64,000 nucleotides of DNA, from assembly GCA_017404145.1 (NCBI GenBank), contig JAFRCW010000017.1, forward strand, positions 1 through 64,000, written 5' to 3'. The position numbers were made by a program, and so were the translations under genes. Shown here piece after piece: positions 8,079-16,479 of the stretch. The notes beneath the pieces are model-generated. The model worked only from the letters and a program-made list of their open reading frames with translations, was not told where the DNA came from and did not search any database. Source of the stretch: Ruminococcus sp. Lineage in GTDB: Bacteria; Bacillota; Clostridia; Oscillospirales; Acutalibacteraceae. Within the stretch, counting starts at the first letter, position 1; every line of letters starts with the position of its first letter.

Positions 8079-9878
8079 TTACTCCTGTTCATTAAAAAAT
8101 TCTTCTTCAAGCTCTTCACTCGATTTGAGTTCATAGCTTGTTTCAAAGGTTTCGGCTTTTTCAAGCCAAGATACATCAAAGCTCTCAAGCTGAATAGATG
8201 CGACATCATCTTTAACCTCGCCGTGACGGTAGAATCCTCCGCTGCCGTCGGCTGTCAGGTCAACATTGGGATGCTTTAATATATCGTACTTCAAGTCCTT
8301 TACGGGACGTTCTCCTCTGATAAAGAGGATTGCATAGTCGTTGTCGAGCAATCTGACCTCATCGGGTGTCATCAGCTCTCTGCCGACAATCTGATAATTC
8401 GTTGAATAGTTACCGCTGTGTCCGGTACTCTTGCCGTAGGTGTTGGTGTCAATCGTTTCCTTGCCGAGCATTTCGGATACATATTTGTGCGTACTCTGCT
8501 CGTTGCCGCCGAGATACAGAAATTCGTCGCAGTTGCCGACGATACTTTCCCATTGCTTTTCAAACAGCGCCTTGAGCTGTGCCAAGTTCTGCAAGATGAT
8601 ACTGACCGATACTCCGCGCGAGCGCATTGTAGCAAGGTCTTTGTCAAAATCATCAGGCAGCGAAACATTCGCAAATTCGTCCATCAGGAAGTGAACGGGA
8701 ACAGGCAAAGCTCCCTTGTAAACAAAGTCGGCGTCGTGGAAAAGCTGTTGAAACAACTGCGTATAAAGAATGGATACCAAGAAATTGAAGCTTGAATCAT
8801 TGTCGGGAATAAGCGCAAACAAAGCAGTCTTTTTCTGTCCCAACATAGATAAATCCATCTCGTCGGTTGCGGTCAGCGCGGCTACGCTGTCAAGATTGAA
8901 TTTTTCAAGCCTTGCAATCAGCGTGATCTGAATGGATTTCAGGGTTTTCGCCGAACCTGAGTGATAGCCTTTATAATACTTGACCGCGATGTGTTCGGGG
9001 TTACGGCATTCAAGCCGATGAAACAGAATATCAAGCGGCGTATCATCGTTGCTTTCTTCGTCCTCAATCGCGCCTGCTCTGAGCATTTCCATAACCATAG
9101 GGAAATTTTGTTCTTCAACAGGCGCTTCGTGATGAAGATAACACATCAGGGCGGTCAACAGCATTGAAGCGGATGTGTCCCAAAAGGGATCGTTGCTCTG
9201 CGAGCCTTTCGGCGTAGTTGCTTTAAAAAGGTTCGTCACCAGCTTTTGAATATCGTTATCATCATTGATATACACAAACGGATTGTAGCAATGGCTGCGC
9301 TCCATATTGAGCAAATCAAGCACTCGAATCTCATAGCCATTTGCTTCAAGCAAGTTGCCCGTATCTCTCAGAATCTCACCTTTCGGATCGAGGATAACAA
9401 ACGAGGTATTACATTGCATCAGGTTGGGTTTGCAATAAAATCGGGTTTTACCGGCACCGGAGCCGCCGCATACCAGAGTGTTAAGGTTGCGCCTGTGCTT
9501 TTTGGCATTCAAGCCGATACGCACATTCTGTGTCATCAGCTTGTTCTTAAACTCATTGCGCTGACGATATTTCTTGTTTACCTTGTCAGCCTCGCCCCAT
9601 TTTGCGGAGCCGTGTTCTTCGCCACGACGGTAATTCTTCCTTGTGGAAAGGTAAATCCCGATACCTACGACATAAGCCGCAAGAAAAATGAGGACAGTTT
9701 TTAAGCTGTCCTCACACAAACGGATATTCAACGGGTTTTCAAATACTTTCGATAAAGAGGATACCATCTCAACAAGACCGCCCTGTGTGTATGGCGCAAT
9801 ACACAGCGCAAGCCATACGACGGGGACGATACCTATTACCGATAAAATCAGAATTGTCTTTTTATCGTTACCTCGCAT
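8079..9878 (-). CDS. VirD4/TraG type IV coupling protein
   Basis: 599 residues. Two N-terminal membrane segments (about 8-30 and 60-80) are followed by a cytosolic ATPase with Walker A 'CGGSGAGKTRFYCKPN' near residue 137 and Walker B 'VHFLMDEFANV' near 396. It links the relaxase-DNA complex to the secretion channel. The C-terminal tail is acidic (ends with several Glu), often the part that recognises the relaxosome. Its start overlaps the small gene at 9868-10065 by 11 bases. The motifs are intact and the length is typical. Confidence 0.95.
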   Translation of the reverse strand: MRGNDKKTILILSVIGIVPVVWLALCIAPYTQGGLVEMVSSLSKVFENPLNIRLCEDSLKTVLIFLAAYVVGIGIYLSTRKNYRRGEEHGSAKWGEADKVNKKYRQRNEFKNKLMTQNVRIGLNAKKHRRNLNTLVCGGSGAGKTRFYCKPNLMQCNTSFVILDPKGEILRDTGNLLEANGYEIRVLDLLNMERSHCYNPFVYINDDNDIQKLVTNLFKATTPKGSQSNDPFWDTSASMLLTALMCYLHHEAPVEEQNFPMVMEMLRAGAIEDEESNDDTPLDILFHRLECRNPEHIAVKYYKGYHSGSAKTLKSIQITLIARLEKFNLDSVAALTATDEMDLSMLGQKKTALFALIPDNDSSFNFLVSILYTQLFQQLFHDADFVYKGALPVPVHFLMDEFANVSLPDDFDKDLATMRSRGVSVSIILQNLAQLKALFEKQWESIVGNCDEFLYLGGNEQSTHKYVSEMLGKETIDTNTYGKSTGHSGNYSTNYQIVGRELMTPDEVRLLDNDYAILFIRGERPVKDLKYDILKHPNVDLTADGSGGFYRHGEVKDDVASIQLESFDVSWLEKAETFETSYELKSSEELEEEFFNEQE

Positions 9879-10065
9879 CGTTTACGCTCTTTTCAACTAC
9901 CTTGAGCTTTTTCTGCGGCGCGTGACCTACCTTTACTATCAGATCATCCACCGCGTCGGTTGTGATGCCGTTCTCGATAAGCTCTGTTTTCAGCGTATTA
10001 AGGGAACGAAGGATGATACTATGCTCATCATCATCGAGGTAGAGATGGAAATGAGGCTCTTTCAC
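9868..10065 (-). CDS. small conserved element protein, paralogue of 37440-37622
   Basis: 65 residues, starting with GTG at 10065 because a perfect GGAGG lies eight bases upstream and because this start aligns with its paralogue at 37440-37622. Both begin 'MK.P..HLYL', share the spacing to 'L..LK.ELI..G..TDAVD.L..K', and end in 'K.LKVV'. It is predicted to be a small helical cytosolic protein with no recognised domain. One copy sits between the ArdC-like and VirD4 genes, the other beside parA. Function unknown; a small accessory factor shared by transfer and partition is only a guess. Confidence 0.7.
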   Translation of the reverse strand: MKEPHFHLYLDDDEHSIILRSLNTLKTELIENGITTDAVDDLIVKVGHAPQKKLKVVEKSVNDAR

Positions 10066-10080
10066 AGAAAGCACCTCCGT

Positions 10081-10974
10081 TTATCTCTCGCGGTCTTTGG
10101 AACGCTCCTGCTTCTGACGGTAAATCTCGTCGGAAACACGGGAATGGATTTCGCCCAAAGCGGAACGCATCTGCGACAGCTCGGAGCGAACAGCCTTCGC
10201 GTCCATATCCTTCCAATCGGCAGGCATACGGTTGATTGCAAAGCTCTTGGTATCAATACCGAGCTTCTTGCAGACCATATAGCCGACGCACACCGCCTTG
10301 AAGCCCATCTCTCTGCGGTTGTAGCTGTCGTTTTCCATAGAGAGCTGTGCAAAGGCAAGCTCCTGTGCAACATTCTGACACAGCTTAACGGCGTCGCCGA
10401 AGCCGCGCTGAATATAGAGCGTTTGATCCTCGTTCTTATAGAACGCGCCCATACCCGGCTGCGGCATTTCGTCGATAACCTCAACCTCTACGGGCGAGGT
10501 ATCAATCATAACCGCTACTACTTCTTCGGGATTACGGTTGAGGGTAGGCGCAGGCTGCTTCTTGCCGTTGGTCTGCGAAACATCAAACATTTTCTTGACC
10601 TTGTAGGAAATACCCGTAGAGCCGTCCTGCTTGGTGTACTCGACAGGCTCCAGAATGGAAATGCTCTTTGCGCCCTTCTTGACGCGCACATTATCCTCGC
10701 CCCAGCCCGTGAAGTCCTTGAGTCTTGTCGCTTCGGGGAGCTGGCTGTAAATAAGCAGGGCGTTGGCGGACGAATATCTGTCCATACGCGCCTGCAAATC
10801 GAGAAAGCCCTTGAGCTTATCGGGATTCTCGGAAATCTCCTCGGCTGTGCTGTCAATCTGCTGATACAGCGCTTCTTTTTCGAGCTGCTTTTTCTCAGCC
10901 CATTCCTGCGGACTGAGTTCTTCGCGCTGATTATTCTGACGGTTATTTTTCTTGGCAGTAAAATCTTTCGTCAT
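10081..10974 (-). CDS. ArdC-like protein with degenerate metallopeptidase domain
   Basis: 297 residues. Residues about 35-130 match the ArdC/DUF1738 N-terminal domain, which binds single-stranded DNA in known members ('RYSSANALLIYSQLPEATRLKDFTGW' region). The C-terminal part has the position of an M78/ImmA-like protease, but the expected HExxH is 'QELAF' in 'NVAQELAFAQLS', so both zinc-binding histidines are gone. A structural or DNA-protecting role rather than proteolysis is likely. It lies in the transfer operon between PcfB and the small gene before VirD4, consistent with protecting incoming DNA or loading onto ssDNA. Confidence 0.75.
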   Translation of the reverse strand: MTKDFTAKKNNRQNNQREELSPQEWAEKKQLEKEALYQQIDSTAEEISENPDKLKGFLDLQARMDRYSSANALLIYSQLPEATRLKDFTGWGEDNVRVKKGAKSISILEPVEYTKQDGSTGISYKVKKMFDVSQTNGKKQPAPTLNRNPEEVVAVMIDTSPVEVEVIDEMPQPGMGAFYKNEDQTLYIQRGFGDAVKLCQNVAQELAFAQLSMENDSYNRREMGFKAVCVGYMVCKKLGIDTKSFAINRMPADWKDMDAKAVRSELSQMRSALGEIHSRVSDEIYRQKQERSKDRER

Positions 10975-10980
10975 AAAGAT

Positions 10981-11772
10981 TTATCTCTCCTTTGATTTTT
11001 TCTTTTTCGGTTTAGGCTGCTTGTGCTTAGTCTGACCGTTTTTTGACGGAGCTTTTTTCTCCGCTTTCTTTTCGGGAACCTTGCGTTCTGCTCCTTTGCT
11101 CTTGTCTGACTGAGCCTTGATCCGTTCAAGTTCTTCTCGGACGGAAGGCTTGTCAGGCTGTTTCGCTTTACCCTTATCAGAGCGCGTTGATTTCCGATCT
11201 GAGGAACGCCTTGACGGAGGGCTTTTGTCCGTTTTGGCTGCTTTGGGGTTTGAGTGGCTTCGCTGCTCCTTGTTTTTCTTGCCCATAGCTTCTTCAACGA
11301 TAAGCTGTCCCTTCGTCTTGACAGGGCGCTCGATTTCGGCTTCTTTTCTGTCGGCTATATCCTTCTCAGCTTCAGAAACAATAGATGCTTTATCGACCTT
11401 GCCAAGCTCAAAGCGGTCAACGATACGCTGAATTTTGGACGCGTCCTCGGCACGAGCAATAATATCAACAGGAGCGTTATCGGAATTGCTGTTCCTGTCC
11501 CTGAGAACATTGTATAAAACGCCGTACCGTTTTGCCTGCTGCACAAACTTTTTCAAATCCTTTTGAGGAATAGAAAAAACCTTTAGCTCCTTGCCGGACT
11601 TAATCATATTGGTAAGCCGAGCCTTGCCTTTGGTTTTGTGTTCCTGTTTTAAGACAGAAATGAGCAACAGAGCAACCTCTTTTGCCGCCGAGCCTGACAG
11701 CTTCGCCGCGACTTCAAAGCCTTCAAGCGATAGTCTGACAACCTGTTCGGCAGCATCACCGCCATTGGTCAT
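10981..11772 (-). CDS. pcfB: PcfB-like (DUF3801) relaxosome accessory protein
   Basis: 263 residues. The N-terminal 135 residues form the DUF3801/PcfB domain ('VVRLSLEGFEVAAKLSG' start, 'FSIPQKDLKKFVQQAKRYGVLY' middle). PcfB binds single-stranded DNA and links the relaxase to the coupling protein in pCF10. The rest is a very basic Lys/Arg/Ser/Pro tail with no fold, suited to DNA contact. It overlaps the relaxase 3' end by 17 bases, implying coupled translation. The long basic tail is larger than in the family prototype. Confidence 0.82.
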   Translation of the reverse strand: MTNGGDAAEQVVRLSLEGFEVAAKLSGSAAKEVALLLISVLKQEHKTKGKARLTNMIKSGKELKVFSIPQKDLKKFVQQAKRYGVLYNVLRDRNSNSDNAPVDIIARAEDASKIQRIVDRFELGKVDKASIVSEAEKDIADRKEAEIERPVKTKGQLIVEEAMGKKNKEQRSHSNPKAAKTDKSPPSRRSSDRKSTRSDKGKAKQPDKPSVREELERIKAQSDKSKGAERKVPEKKAEKKAPSKNGQTKHKQPKPKKKKSKER

Positions 11773-13144
11773 AACTGCGCGCCTCCTTTCGTTTTGATTT
11801 TTCTTCCTCTGCTATGACTTGTTCGAGGTTTTGTTGGATTTCTCCCGACCTCTCCAGAATATCATCGCAAAGGCGAAGCTCATTGCGGAGCTTAAATAAT
11901 TTATCAGTAAGAGAAAAAATCTTATCCCTAATCTCGGACTTTTCACTCTCAAAAGCCTTAGTCCTCTGTCGCTTTCGTAAGAGCGTTCGTTCCTCGGTCA
12001 AGGTCTTGATTTCATTCTCGACTGAACCTTTATATATAACAAGCTGCTCGACAGATTGAATGTTCTCTCTGCCAAGCAGCGTTGTTTCTGCGGTCAGCTT
12101 ATCCAGCTTCATCAAATCCTCTCTCAGAAGATAATGGAGCCGAGCTGTGTTTTGTTTTATTTTGTATTTCGGCAAGTAACCGAGGCGGTAACAGTAGTAA
12201 AGATACATACCGTATAAACCGCCGCGCTTTTTGATTTTATCCTCCCGTGTAGGCAAGTGATACTGACGGAGGACAACCGTTTGCGGATGGAACGGTTTGA
12301 GGTCAATACGGCTGTTGTTTTCAAGAATCCTTTGACGGATAGCAGCGTTGGAATAGTTCTCACCGAGGTTGATAAGTCGGATAGGCTTTTTTCTGCCAAC
12401 AGGCGTAACCGTCCAATACTTGCGGCTCTCGCTGAGCTGATACTGATAGCCGAGCTTTTGAAGATTCTTCTCAAATTCCTTTAAGCTGCCGCTATGCTCA
12501 ATCGCCGTGTCAATCGCTTCACGCAGTAAAGAATAGCGTGTCGGCATACCGGCTCTTTCAAGCTGCGTTTGATGGTACTCTGTTATGACCTTTCTTCTCG
12601 GATTCGGGTTGTAGTACAAGCCGTGTTCCTGACAAATCTCATCGGCGATATGGCGAAACTTAAACCAAGCTTTTTCTTCGTTCTGCAATCGTTTTCCGTC
12701 AACACAAGAAATACTGTTAATCACAAAATGGCAATGAAGATGCTGAGTATTTAGGTGCGTGGTGACTACCACCTGAAATCGTTTGCCCCAAACTCTCTGT
12801 GCAAACTCCATACCAATCGCCTGTGCCTGTTCGGGTGTAATATCCTGCTCCTTAAAGCTGAGATAACCGTGATAGGCTTGTATGCCGTCGATCTTTCCGA
12901 ACCTCTCCTTAACCTCAACAAACTGCTCACGGGCAATCGACGGATTGCAGTTGATGCCCTGAACAAAAAACTGTTGTTCGGTTTTCTCCTCGTCCTCTGC
13001 GTAGGTCAGTACATCGGCAAGAGCCTGATACTGCTCGTCGGAAAACTTAGGGTTGAAAGTTTTATCAGGATTAGCGGCATAGTCAATGACTTTTTTGAGG
13101 TTGTATCGCACCGCCCACAATTTACTTGTTGCCAAACAGATCAC
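11756..13144 (-). CDS. MOBP-type relaxase (VirD2/MobA-like)
   Basis: 462 residues. The metal-binding motif 'HLNTQHLHCHFVINS' lies near residue 135. N-terminal Tyr residues in 'AVRYNLKKVIDYAAN' are candidates for the nicking tyrosine. The C-terminal half is helical and charged. It cuts one strand at oriT and pilots it into the recipient. The gene overlaps both mobC upstream (23 bases) and pcfB downstream (17 bases), forming a tight relaxosome cassette. The start may be the ATG at 13144 or the TTG three codons later; both keep the Tyr region. Confidence 0.92.
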   Translation of the reverse strand: MICLATSKLWAVRYNLKKVIDYAANPDKTFNPKFSDEQYQALADVLTYAEDEEKTEQQFFVQGINCNPSIAREQFVEVKERFGKIDGIQAYHGYLSFKEQDITPEQAQAIGMEFAQRVWGKRFQVVVTTHLNTQHLHCHFVINSISCVDGKRLQNEEKAWFKFRHIADEICQEHGLYYNPNPRRKVITEYHQTQLERAGMPTRYSLLREAIDTAIEHSGSLKEFEKNLQKLGYQYQLSESRKYWTVTPVGRKKPIRLINLGENYSNAAIRQRILENNSRIDLKPFHPQTVVLRQYHLPTREDKIKKRGGLYGMYLYYCYRLGYLPKYKIKQNTARLHYLLREDLMKLDKLTAETTLLGRENIQSVEQLVIYKGSVENEIKTLTEERTLLRKRQRTKAFESEKSEIRDKIFSLTDKLFKLRNELRLCDDILERSGEIQQNLEQVIAEEEKSKRKEARSYDQWR

Positions 13145-13463
13145 TCTTTTCAGGGCAGAGAAACTCTTTCTCTACCGCAAGCTGAAACTGATTCCATTTC
13201 TGGATTTCCTTTTGCAGAAGCGGCGTGTCGATATAGTTGAGGGAGTATGCTTTGGTAAGCAGCCTGTCAAGATTATTGCCGAGCATAATGAGCTGGCGCA
13301 AAAACTCCTCGACCTTTTCGTCGGGCTTTTGCTTTGGGACAAAACCGTTTATCAGAAATCTTGTCAGCGCCGCCTCTGTCAGACAGGTCGCTTTGGCTTT
13401 CTTTTTCAGCTCCGCGTCCTCGTCCTGCGTTAGCCAATACTGTTTCTTGACCGTTCTCCGCAT
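13122..13463 (-). CDS. mobC: MobC-like relaxosome accessory protein
   Basis: 113 residues. An N-terminal ribbon-helix-helix-like segment ('KKQYWLTQDEDAELKKKAKATCLTEAALTRFLINGF') is followed by a helical domain with 'LRQLIMLGNNLDRLLTKA', the usual MobC pattern. It would bind oriT and help the relaxase. It sits immediately upstream of the relaxase and directly next to the palindromes at 13490-13552, which strengthens their reading as oriT. Confidence 0.85.
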   Translation of the reverse strand: MRRTVKKQYWLTQDEDAELKKKAKATCLTEAALTRFLINGFVPKQKPDEKVEEFLRQLIMLGNNLDRLLTKAYSLNYIDTPLLQKEIQKWNQFQLAVEKEFLCPEKSDLFGNK

Positions 13464-13489
13464 TGTGTATCACCTTCCTTTATCGGGTA

Positions 13490-13552
13490 TTAGGGTGTCC
13501 CTAACAAGCCTTTACTGTTTTTACCGAGTAGGAGTAAAAACAGTCTGCTTGT
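13490..13552. other. candidate oriT (nested inverted repeats upstream of mobC)
   Basis: The 132-base gap upstream of mobC has a perfect small palindrome TTAGGG-TGT-CCCTAA at 13490-13504. Next to it is a long inverted repeat: ACAAGC (13504-13509) + ACTGTTTTTAC (13514-13524), spacer, GTAAAAACAGT (13534-13544) + GCTTGT (13547-13552). Placement of a dyad beside mobC-relaxase is what is known for MOBP origins of transfer. The nick site cannot be fixed from the sequence. Confidence 0.5.
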
Positions 13553-13595
13553 TTAGATGTGACATGGATTTCTTGCTTCGATAGTTTTTCGCAAA

Positions 13596-14642
13596 TTATC
13601 GAGCGTCTGAACGCTCCTTCGGTTTGATTTGACGGACTTTTATCTCGCCGTTCTGACGGTAAAACCTTTCGGGATATTTGAATTTTTCAGAGTATTTTTT
13701 CTCTAAATTCTTCGGTAAACTCTGGTATCTGTCAGAGTCAACGGGTGCTTTTACGATAAAGAAATCGCCGACGATTATATCGGAAATATCCTTTTCGGAA
13801 GTTACCAAAACGCATTTTTCAACTTTCCATCCGTCCGCGCCGCCGTGTTCTTCTGCCATATACGCATCAAGATTGACACGCTGATCGGTTCCGTCAAGGC
13901 ACGATCCGAAAACGGATAAGCCGAGGTGTTTGCTCCAATAAGCCTTGTTGTCGCTGCTCACTTCATACGTTCGTGACTGCTCAGAATACTCTTTATCAAA
14001 GCTGTCAGCCGTAAATGTGATGTGTGCCGTGAGATGTATTCCTACTCTCTCAGCCGCACGAAATATCCGTTTCAGCTCTGCGTAAGTTGGTACTTCCTTT
14101 TCGGATTCTTCGGCGTAAATCGCTCTGTTCGGAGGTAAGCCGTACATTTTTCCGTCGGCTCTGCACACGATAGCGACCTCATCCTTAAAGGGAAAATACT
14201 CCTCAATATCGCCGCCGACAAGTTTCTGCATTGCTTCCAGCGTGTCGGGTATTTCAACCATTCTCGGTTTCTTTTCGGGTTGGATAAACAGCACGGAGAT
14301 TGATTCTCTCGCTGTTAAATCTTTGCAGTAAGTGTTGTCAAAGTCGATTTTTTCAAAGCCGATGTTGTCGCAAAAGTAAAAACCTTTGCTTTCGCCGTCC
14401 GTAATCTCCACGACATCGGAAACGGAAAGAGATCTACCTGTGTAGCCCTTTGGACGGTCAGTATTGAACATACGGTAAACATCTTCAAGGTTATTGCAGT
14501 CCACTTCACCGCTGAAAAGTTTATCGTAAATGGTGCAGTCCAGCATATCGCTTTTCGTCAGCTTTTTGATTTCATCAAGCCCGAAAAAGCAAATTCTTTT
14601 GCTGTCCCGTTCTGTATCAATCTGATAGATATTGATATTCAT
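13596..14642 (-). CDS. YodL / DUF3846 multidomain element protein
   Basis: 348 residues. Residues 1-110 resemble the YodL domain ('CFFGLDEIKKL' through 'DVVEITDGESKGFYFCDNIGF'). Residues about 125-185 match DUF3846 ('DTLEAMQKLVGGDIEEYFPF' and 'GLPPNRAIY'). The C-terminal 150 residues, with a conserved 'YWSKHLGLSVFGSCLDGTD', have no family I can name. Such proteins are typical cargo between the relaxase and replication-like genes of Tn1549-type elements and of some phages; their role is not established. The stop codon overlaps nothing, but the start overlaps the stop of the Toprim gene (ATGA). Confidence 0.7.
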   Translation of the reverse strand: MNINIYQIDTERDSKRICFFGLDEIKKLTKSDMLDCTIYDKLFSGEVDCNNLEDVYRMFNTDRPKGYTGRSLSVSDVVEITDGESKGFYFCDNIGFEKIDFDNTYCKDLTARESISVLFIQPEKKPRMVEIPDTLEAMQKLVGGDIEEYFPFKDEVAIVCRADGKMYGLPPNRAIYAEESEKEVPTYAELKRIFRAAERVGIHLTAHITFTADSFDKEYSEQSRTYEVSSDNKAYWSKHLGLSVFGSCLDGTDQRVNLDAYMAEEHGGADGWKVEKCVLVTSEKDISDIIVGDFFIVKAPVDSDRYQSLPKNLEKKYSEKFKYPERFYRQNGEIKVRQIKPKERSDAR

Positions 14643-15601
14643 TCGCGTGTTTCTCTCCTTGTGAATGTTTTGTTTTGATGAATATTCTTCTCAATACAAA
14701 GAAAATCGTTGAAGTCCTTGCCCTTCGGCGGCGGAGCATCAACGACCTTATACTTGCCTTGAAGCAGGATTTTCAGCGCCTCGGCAGCTAAAACACCTGT
14801 CCTGTCATTGTCAAAATGAATGACGATCCTCTGCGTTTCGGGATACCGTTCAAGATACTTTTGGAGCGCAACAGGCACCTTGCTTTCGTAAATGTTTTTA
14901 GCAGGAGAATAAACACCTGCAAGTGAAACAAGGTTGATTTTGGTGTAATCATAACCTTTCATTTTCAGTAAAGTCGCGTAGGATAAGAGGTCAATCGGAC
15001 ACTCAAAAATGTGAACAGAATTGCTCTGACCGCTTGCAATCTGAAACGAATAACGCTTGTCGCTGCCTGTGCAATCGCCCAAAATCCGCTTATTATTTGC
15101 CGCGCGGAACGATGCGTATCTCGGCTTTTTACCTTCGTCAAAGCCGACGAAAACAACATTGTGGTACGGCAAACTTTCAAAAATCAAGCCGCTGTCAATA
15201 CAGCTTTTCAGTATCTCGCGGTCAATTCCTCTGCCGCAAAGGTAAGAGGTAATAGCGTTTTCCGTGCCGCTTTTCGGCGGCAAAAGCAAAGCCCTCGGCG
15301 TGTTTTCCTTTGGCTTTTCATAGACAGGCGGCTGTATAGCACTCCTGCCTATGATAGCTTCCACCGCCTTAATAAACGACATTTCACGGACTTTTACGAG
15401 GTAATCGAGGGCAGTATAGCCCCCGATACCCCGTGACCACCACATCCATTTTCCGTTGGAAATTTTAAGGCTGTCGTGGCTTTTTGTGGTGTAGGTGTCC
15501 GCTGAAAATCTGACAAGCTCCTGCGGTTCGTAGTTCTTCAAATAGGTCAGCAAATCCATTTTTCTTGCTTCGAGAATATCATCTGAGCTGACATACGGCA
15601 T
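14639..15601 (-). CDS. DUF3991-Toprim (TraC/primase-like) protein
   Basis: 320 residues. The N-terminal domain is DUF3991 ('MWWSRGIGGYTALDYLVKVREMSF' region, about 50-85), a zinc-ribbon-like relative of DnaG entry domains. The C-terminal Toprim domain carries 'RIVIHFDNDRTG' near residue 262, giving the acidic DxD pair for metal binding. This is the layout of primase-like proteins on conjugative elements that prime the complementary strand after transfer. It has a four-base overlap with the YodL gene. Divergent from relBE, with the promoter region between. Confidence 0.8.
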   Translation of the reverse strand: MPYVSSDDILEARKMDLLTYLKNYEPQELVRFSADTYTTKSHDSLKISNGKWMWWSRGIGGYTALDYLVKVREMSFIKAVEAIIGRSAIQPPVYEKPKENTPRALLLPPKSGTENAITSYLCGRGIDREILKSCIDSGLIFESLPYHNVVFVGFDEGKKPRYASFRAANNKRILGDCTGSDKRYSFQIASGQSNSVHIFECPIDLLSYATLLKMKGYDYTKINLVSLAGVYSPAKNIYESKVPVALQKYLERYPETQRIVIHFDNDRTGVLAAEALKILLQGKYKVVDAPPPKGKDFNDFLCIEKNIHQNKTFTRRETRE

Positions 15602-15676
15602 ATGATCAGTCCCTTTTTACTGAATTGTTTGATATAAATATAGTGAAGTTTTCAATGAGAATTTTTTATTTTTGTG

Positions 15677-15735
15677 TTGCAATTAGCTATACAAAGTGTT
15701 ATACTATAGTTGTAATTTATTTGGGAGGTTATAGT
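15677..15735 (+). promoter_or_regulatory. promoter and operator of the RelB/RelE module
   Basis: -35 TTGCAA at 15677-15682, a 17-base spacer, -10 TATACT at 15700-15705. An inverted pair ACTATA (15703-15708) and TATAGT (15730-15735) brackets the RBS GGGAGG, a fit for autoregulation by the antitoxin. Confidence 0.6.
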
Positions 15736-16032
15736 ATGGCAACTAAAACAGCAAATGTTACGGCAAGAGTACAACCGGACATCAAGGCGCAAGCGGAAGC
15801 GGTATTAGAGCAAATCGGCGTACCCGTATCTGTGCTGATTGATACATTATACAGACAGATTATTATGACAGGCGGTATTCCGTATTCTCTGTCCGTACCG
15901 AGAATCCCGACGCTCGACAGTATGAGTTCCGAGCAGTTTGATGCAATGATGCAAAAAGGATACGATGAAGCAAAAGCCGGAAACGGACTGTCTGTTGAAG
16001 ATGCGTTCAAGAAAATTCGTGAGGGTATTTGA
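15736..16032 (+). CDS. relB: RelB/DinJ-family antitoxin
   Basis: 98 residues from the ATG at 15736, chosen because GGGAGG lies directly upstream; longer versions read through the promoter. The N-terminal ribbon-helix-helix ('NVTARVQPDIKAQAEAVLEQIGVPVSVLIDTLYRQII') is that of RelB/DinJ antitoxins. The C-terminal acidic tail ('GLSVEDAFKKIREG') would cover the toxin. It is immediately followed by the toxin gene, three bases away or overlapping. It is expected to repress its own promoter. The module sits in the gap between two long minus-strand operons and could stabilise the element in the host. Confidence 0.87.
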   Translation: MATKTANVTARVQPDIKAQAEAVLEQIGVPVSVLIDTLYRQIIMTGGIPYSLSVPRIPTLDSMSSEQFDAMMQKGYDEAKAGNGLSVEDAFKKIREGI

Positions 16033-16034
16033 AT

Positions 16035-16367
16035 ATGGAATACTCTGTTAGATTGACTTCGTATTCCATCTTTCAGATTCAAGAAACCATTTCCTATATT
16101 TCTAAGGTATTACTTGTACCCGAAACAGCTACCGCTTGGTCTGGTTTTTTAGAAAAGCAAATAGCAGGACTTAACATTATGCCCGCAAGATTTCCTCTGG
16201 TAGATATTGAGCCGTGGCGCACCAACGGAATACGCAGAATGCCTGTGAAAAATTTCATAGTCTATTACTACGTTGAAGAAAATGCAAAAGAGGTCTGGAT
16301 TACGTCTGTTGTTTACTCAAAGCGCAATCAACTTAATGCCCTAAAAGAAATGCCGGAAAATCAATAA
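16035..16367 (+). CDS. RelE/ParE-family toxin
   Basis: 110 residues from the ATG at 16035 (a TTG two codons earlier is also possible). The alpha-helix pair followed by a beta-sheet with 'GIRRMPVKNFIVYYYVEENAKEVWITSVVYSKRN' is the RelE/ParE fold: a central basic Arg-Arg, a Tyr-rich strand, and a final 'V.I..V.Y..R'. Family members cleave mRNA at the ribosome or poison gyrase; the sequence does not clearly decide which. Paired with the upstream antitoxin. A strong double hairpin follows. Confidence 0.85.
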   Translation: MEYSVRLTSYSIFQIQETISYISKVLLVPETATAWSGFLEKQIAGLNIMPARFPLVDIEPWRTNGIRRMPVKNFIVYYYVEENAKEVWITSVVYSKRNQLNALKEMPENQ

Positions 16368-16376
16368 AACAATTAC

Positions 16377-16424
16377 AAAGAGCGTCGATAATCGGCGCTC
16401 TTTTCTTTGGATAGAAAAGAGCGC
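16377..16424. terminator. nested bidirectional terminator
   Basis: AAAGAGCG and CGCTCTTTT flank a small loop (16377-16406). The same right arm can also pair downstream in a perfect 12-base inverted repeat GCGCTCTTTTCT / AGAAAAGAGCGC ending at 16424. It serves the toxin gene on the plus strand and the helicase gene on the minus strand. Confidence 0.65.
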
Positions 16425-16479
16425 CAAAAGTGCAATTTAGGGGCTTCAAAATACACAGAAGGCGCTCATTGTAATGTTG

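Noticed and set aside
9688..10995. 435-codon open frame on the plus strand
   Set aside because: It is antisense to VirD4, the small gene and the ArdC-like gene, has no RBS or domain pattern, and follows the codon structure of the minus-strand genes.
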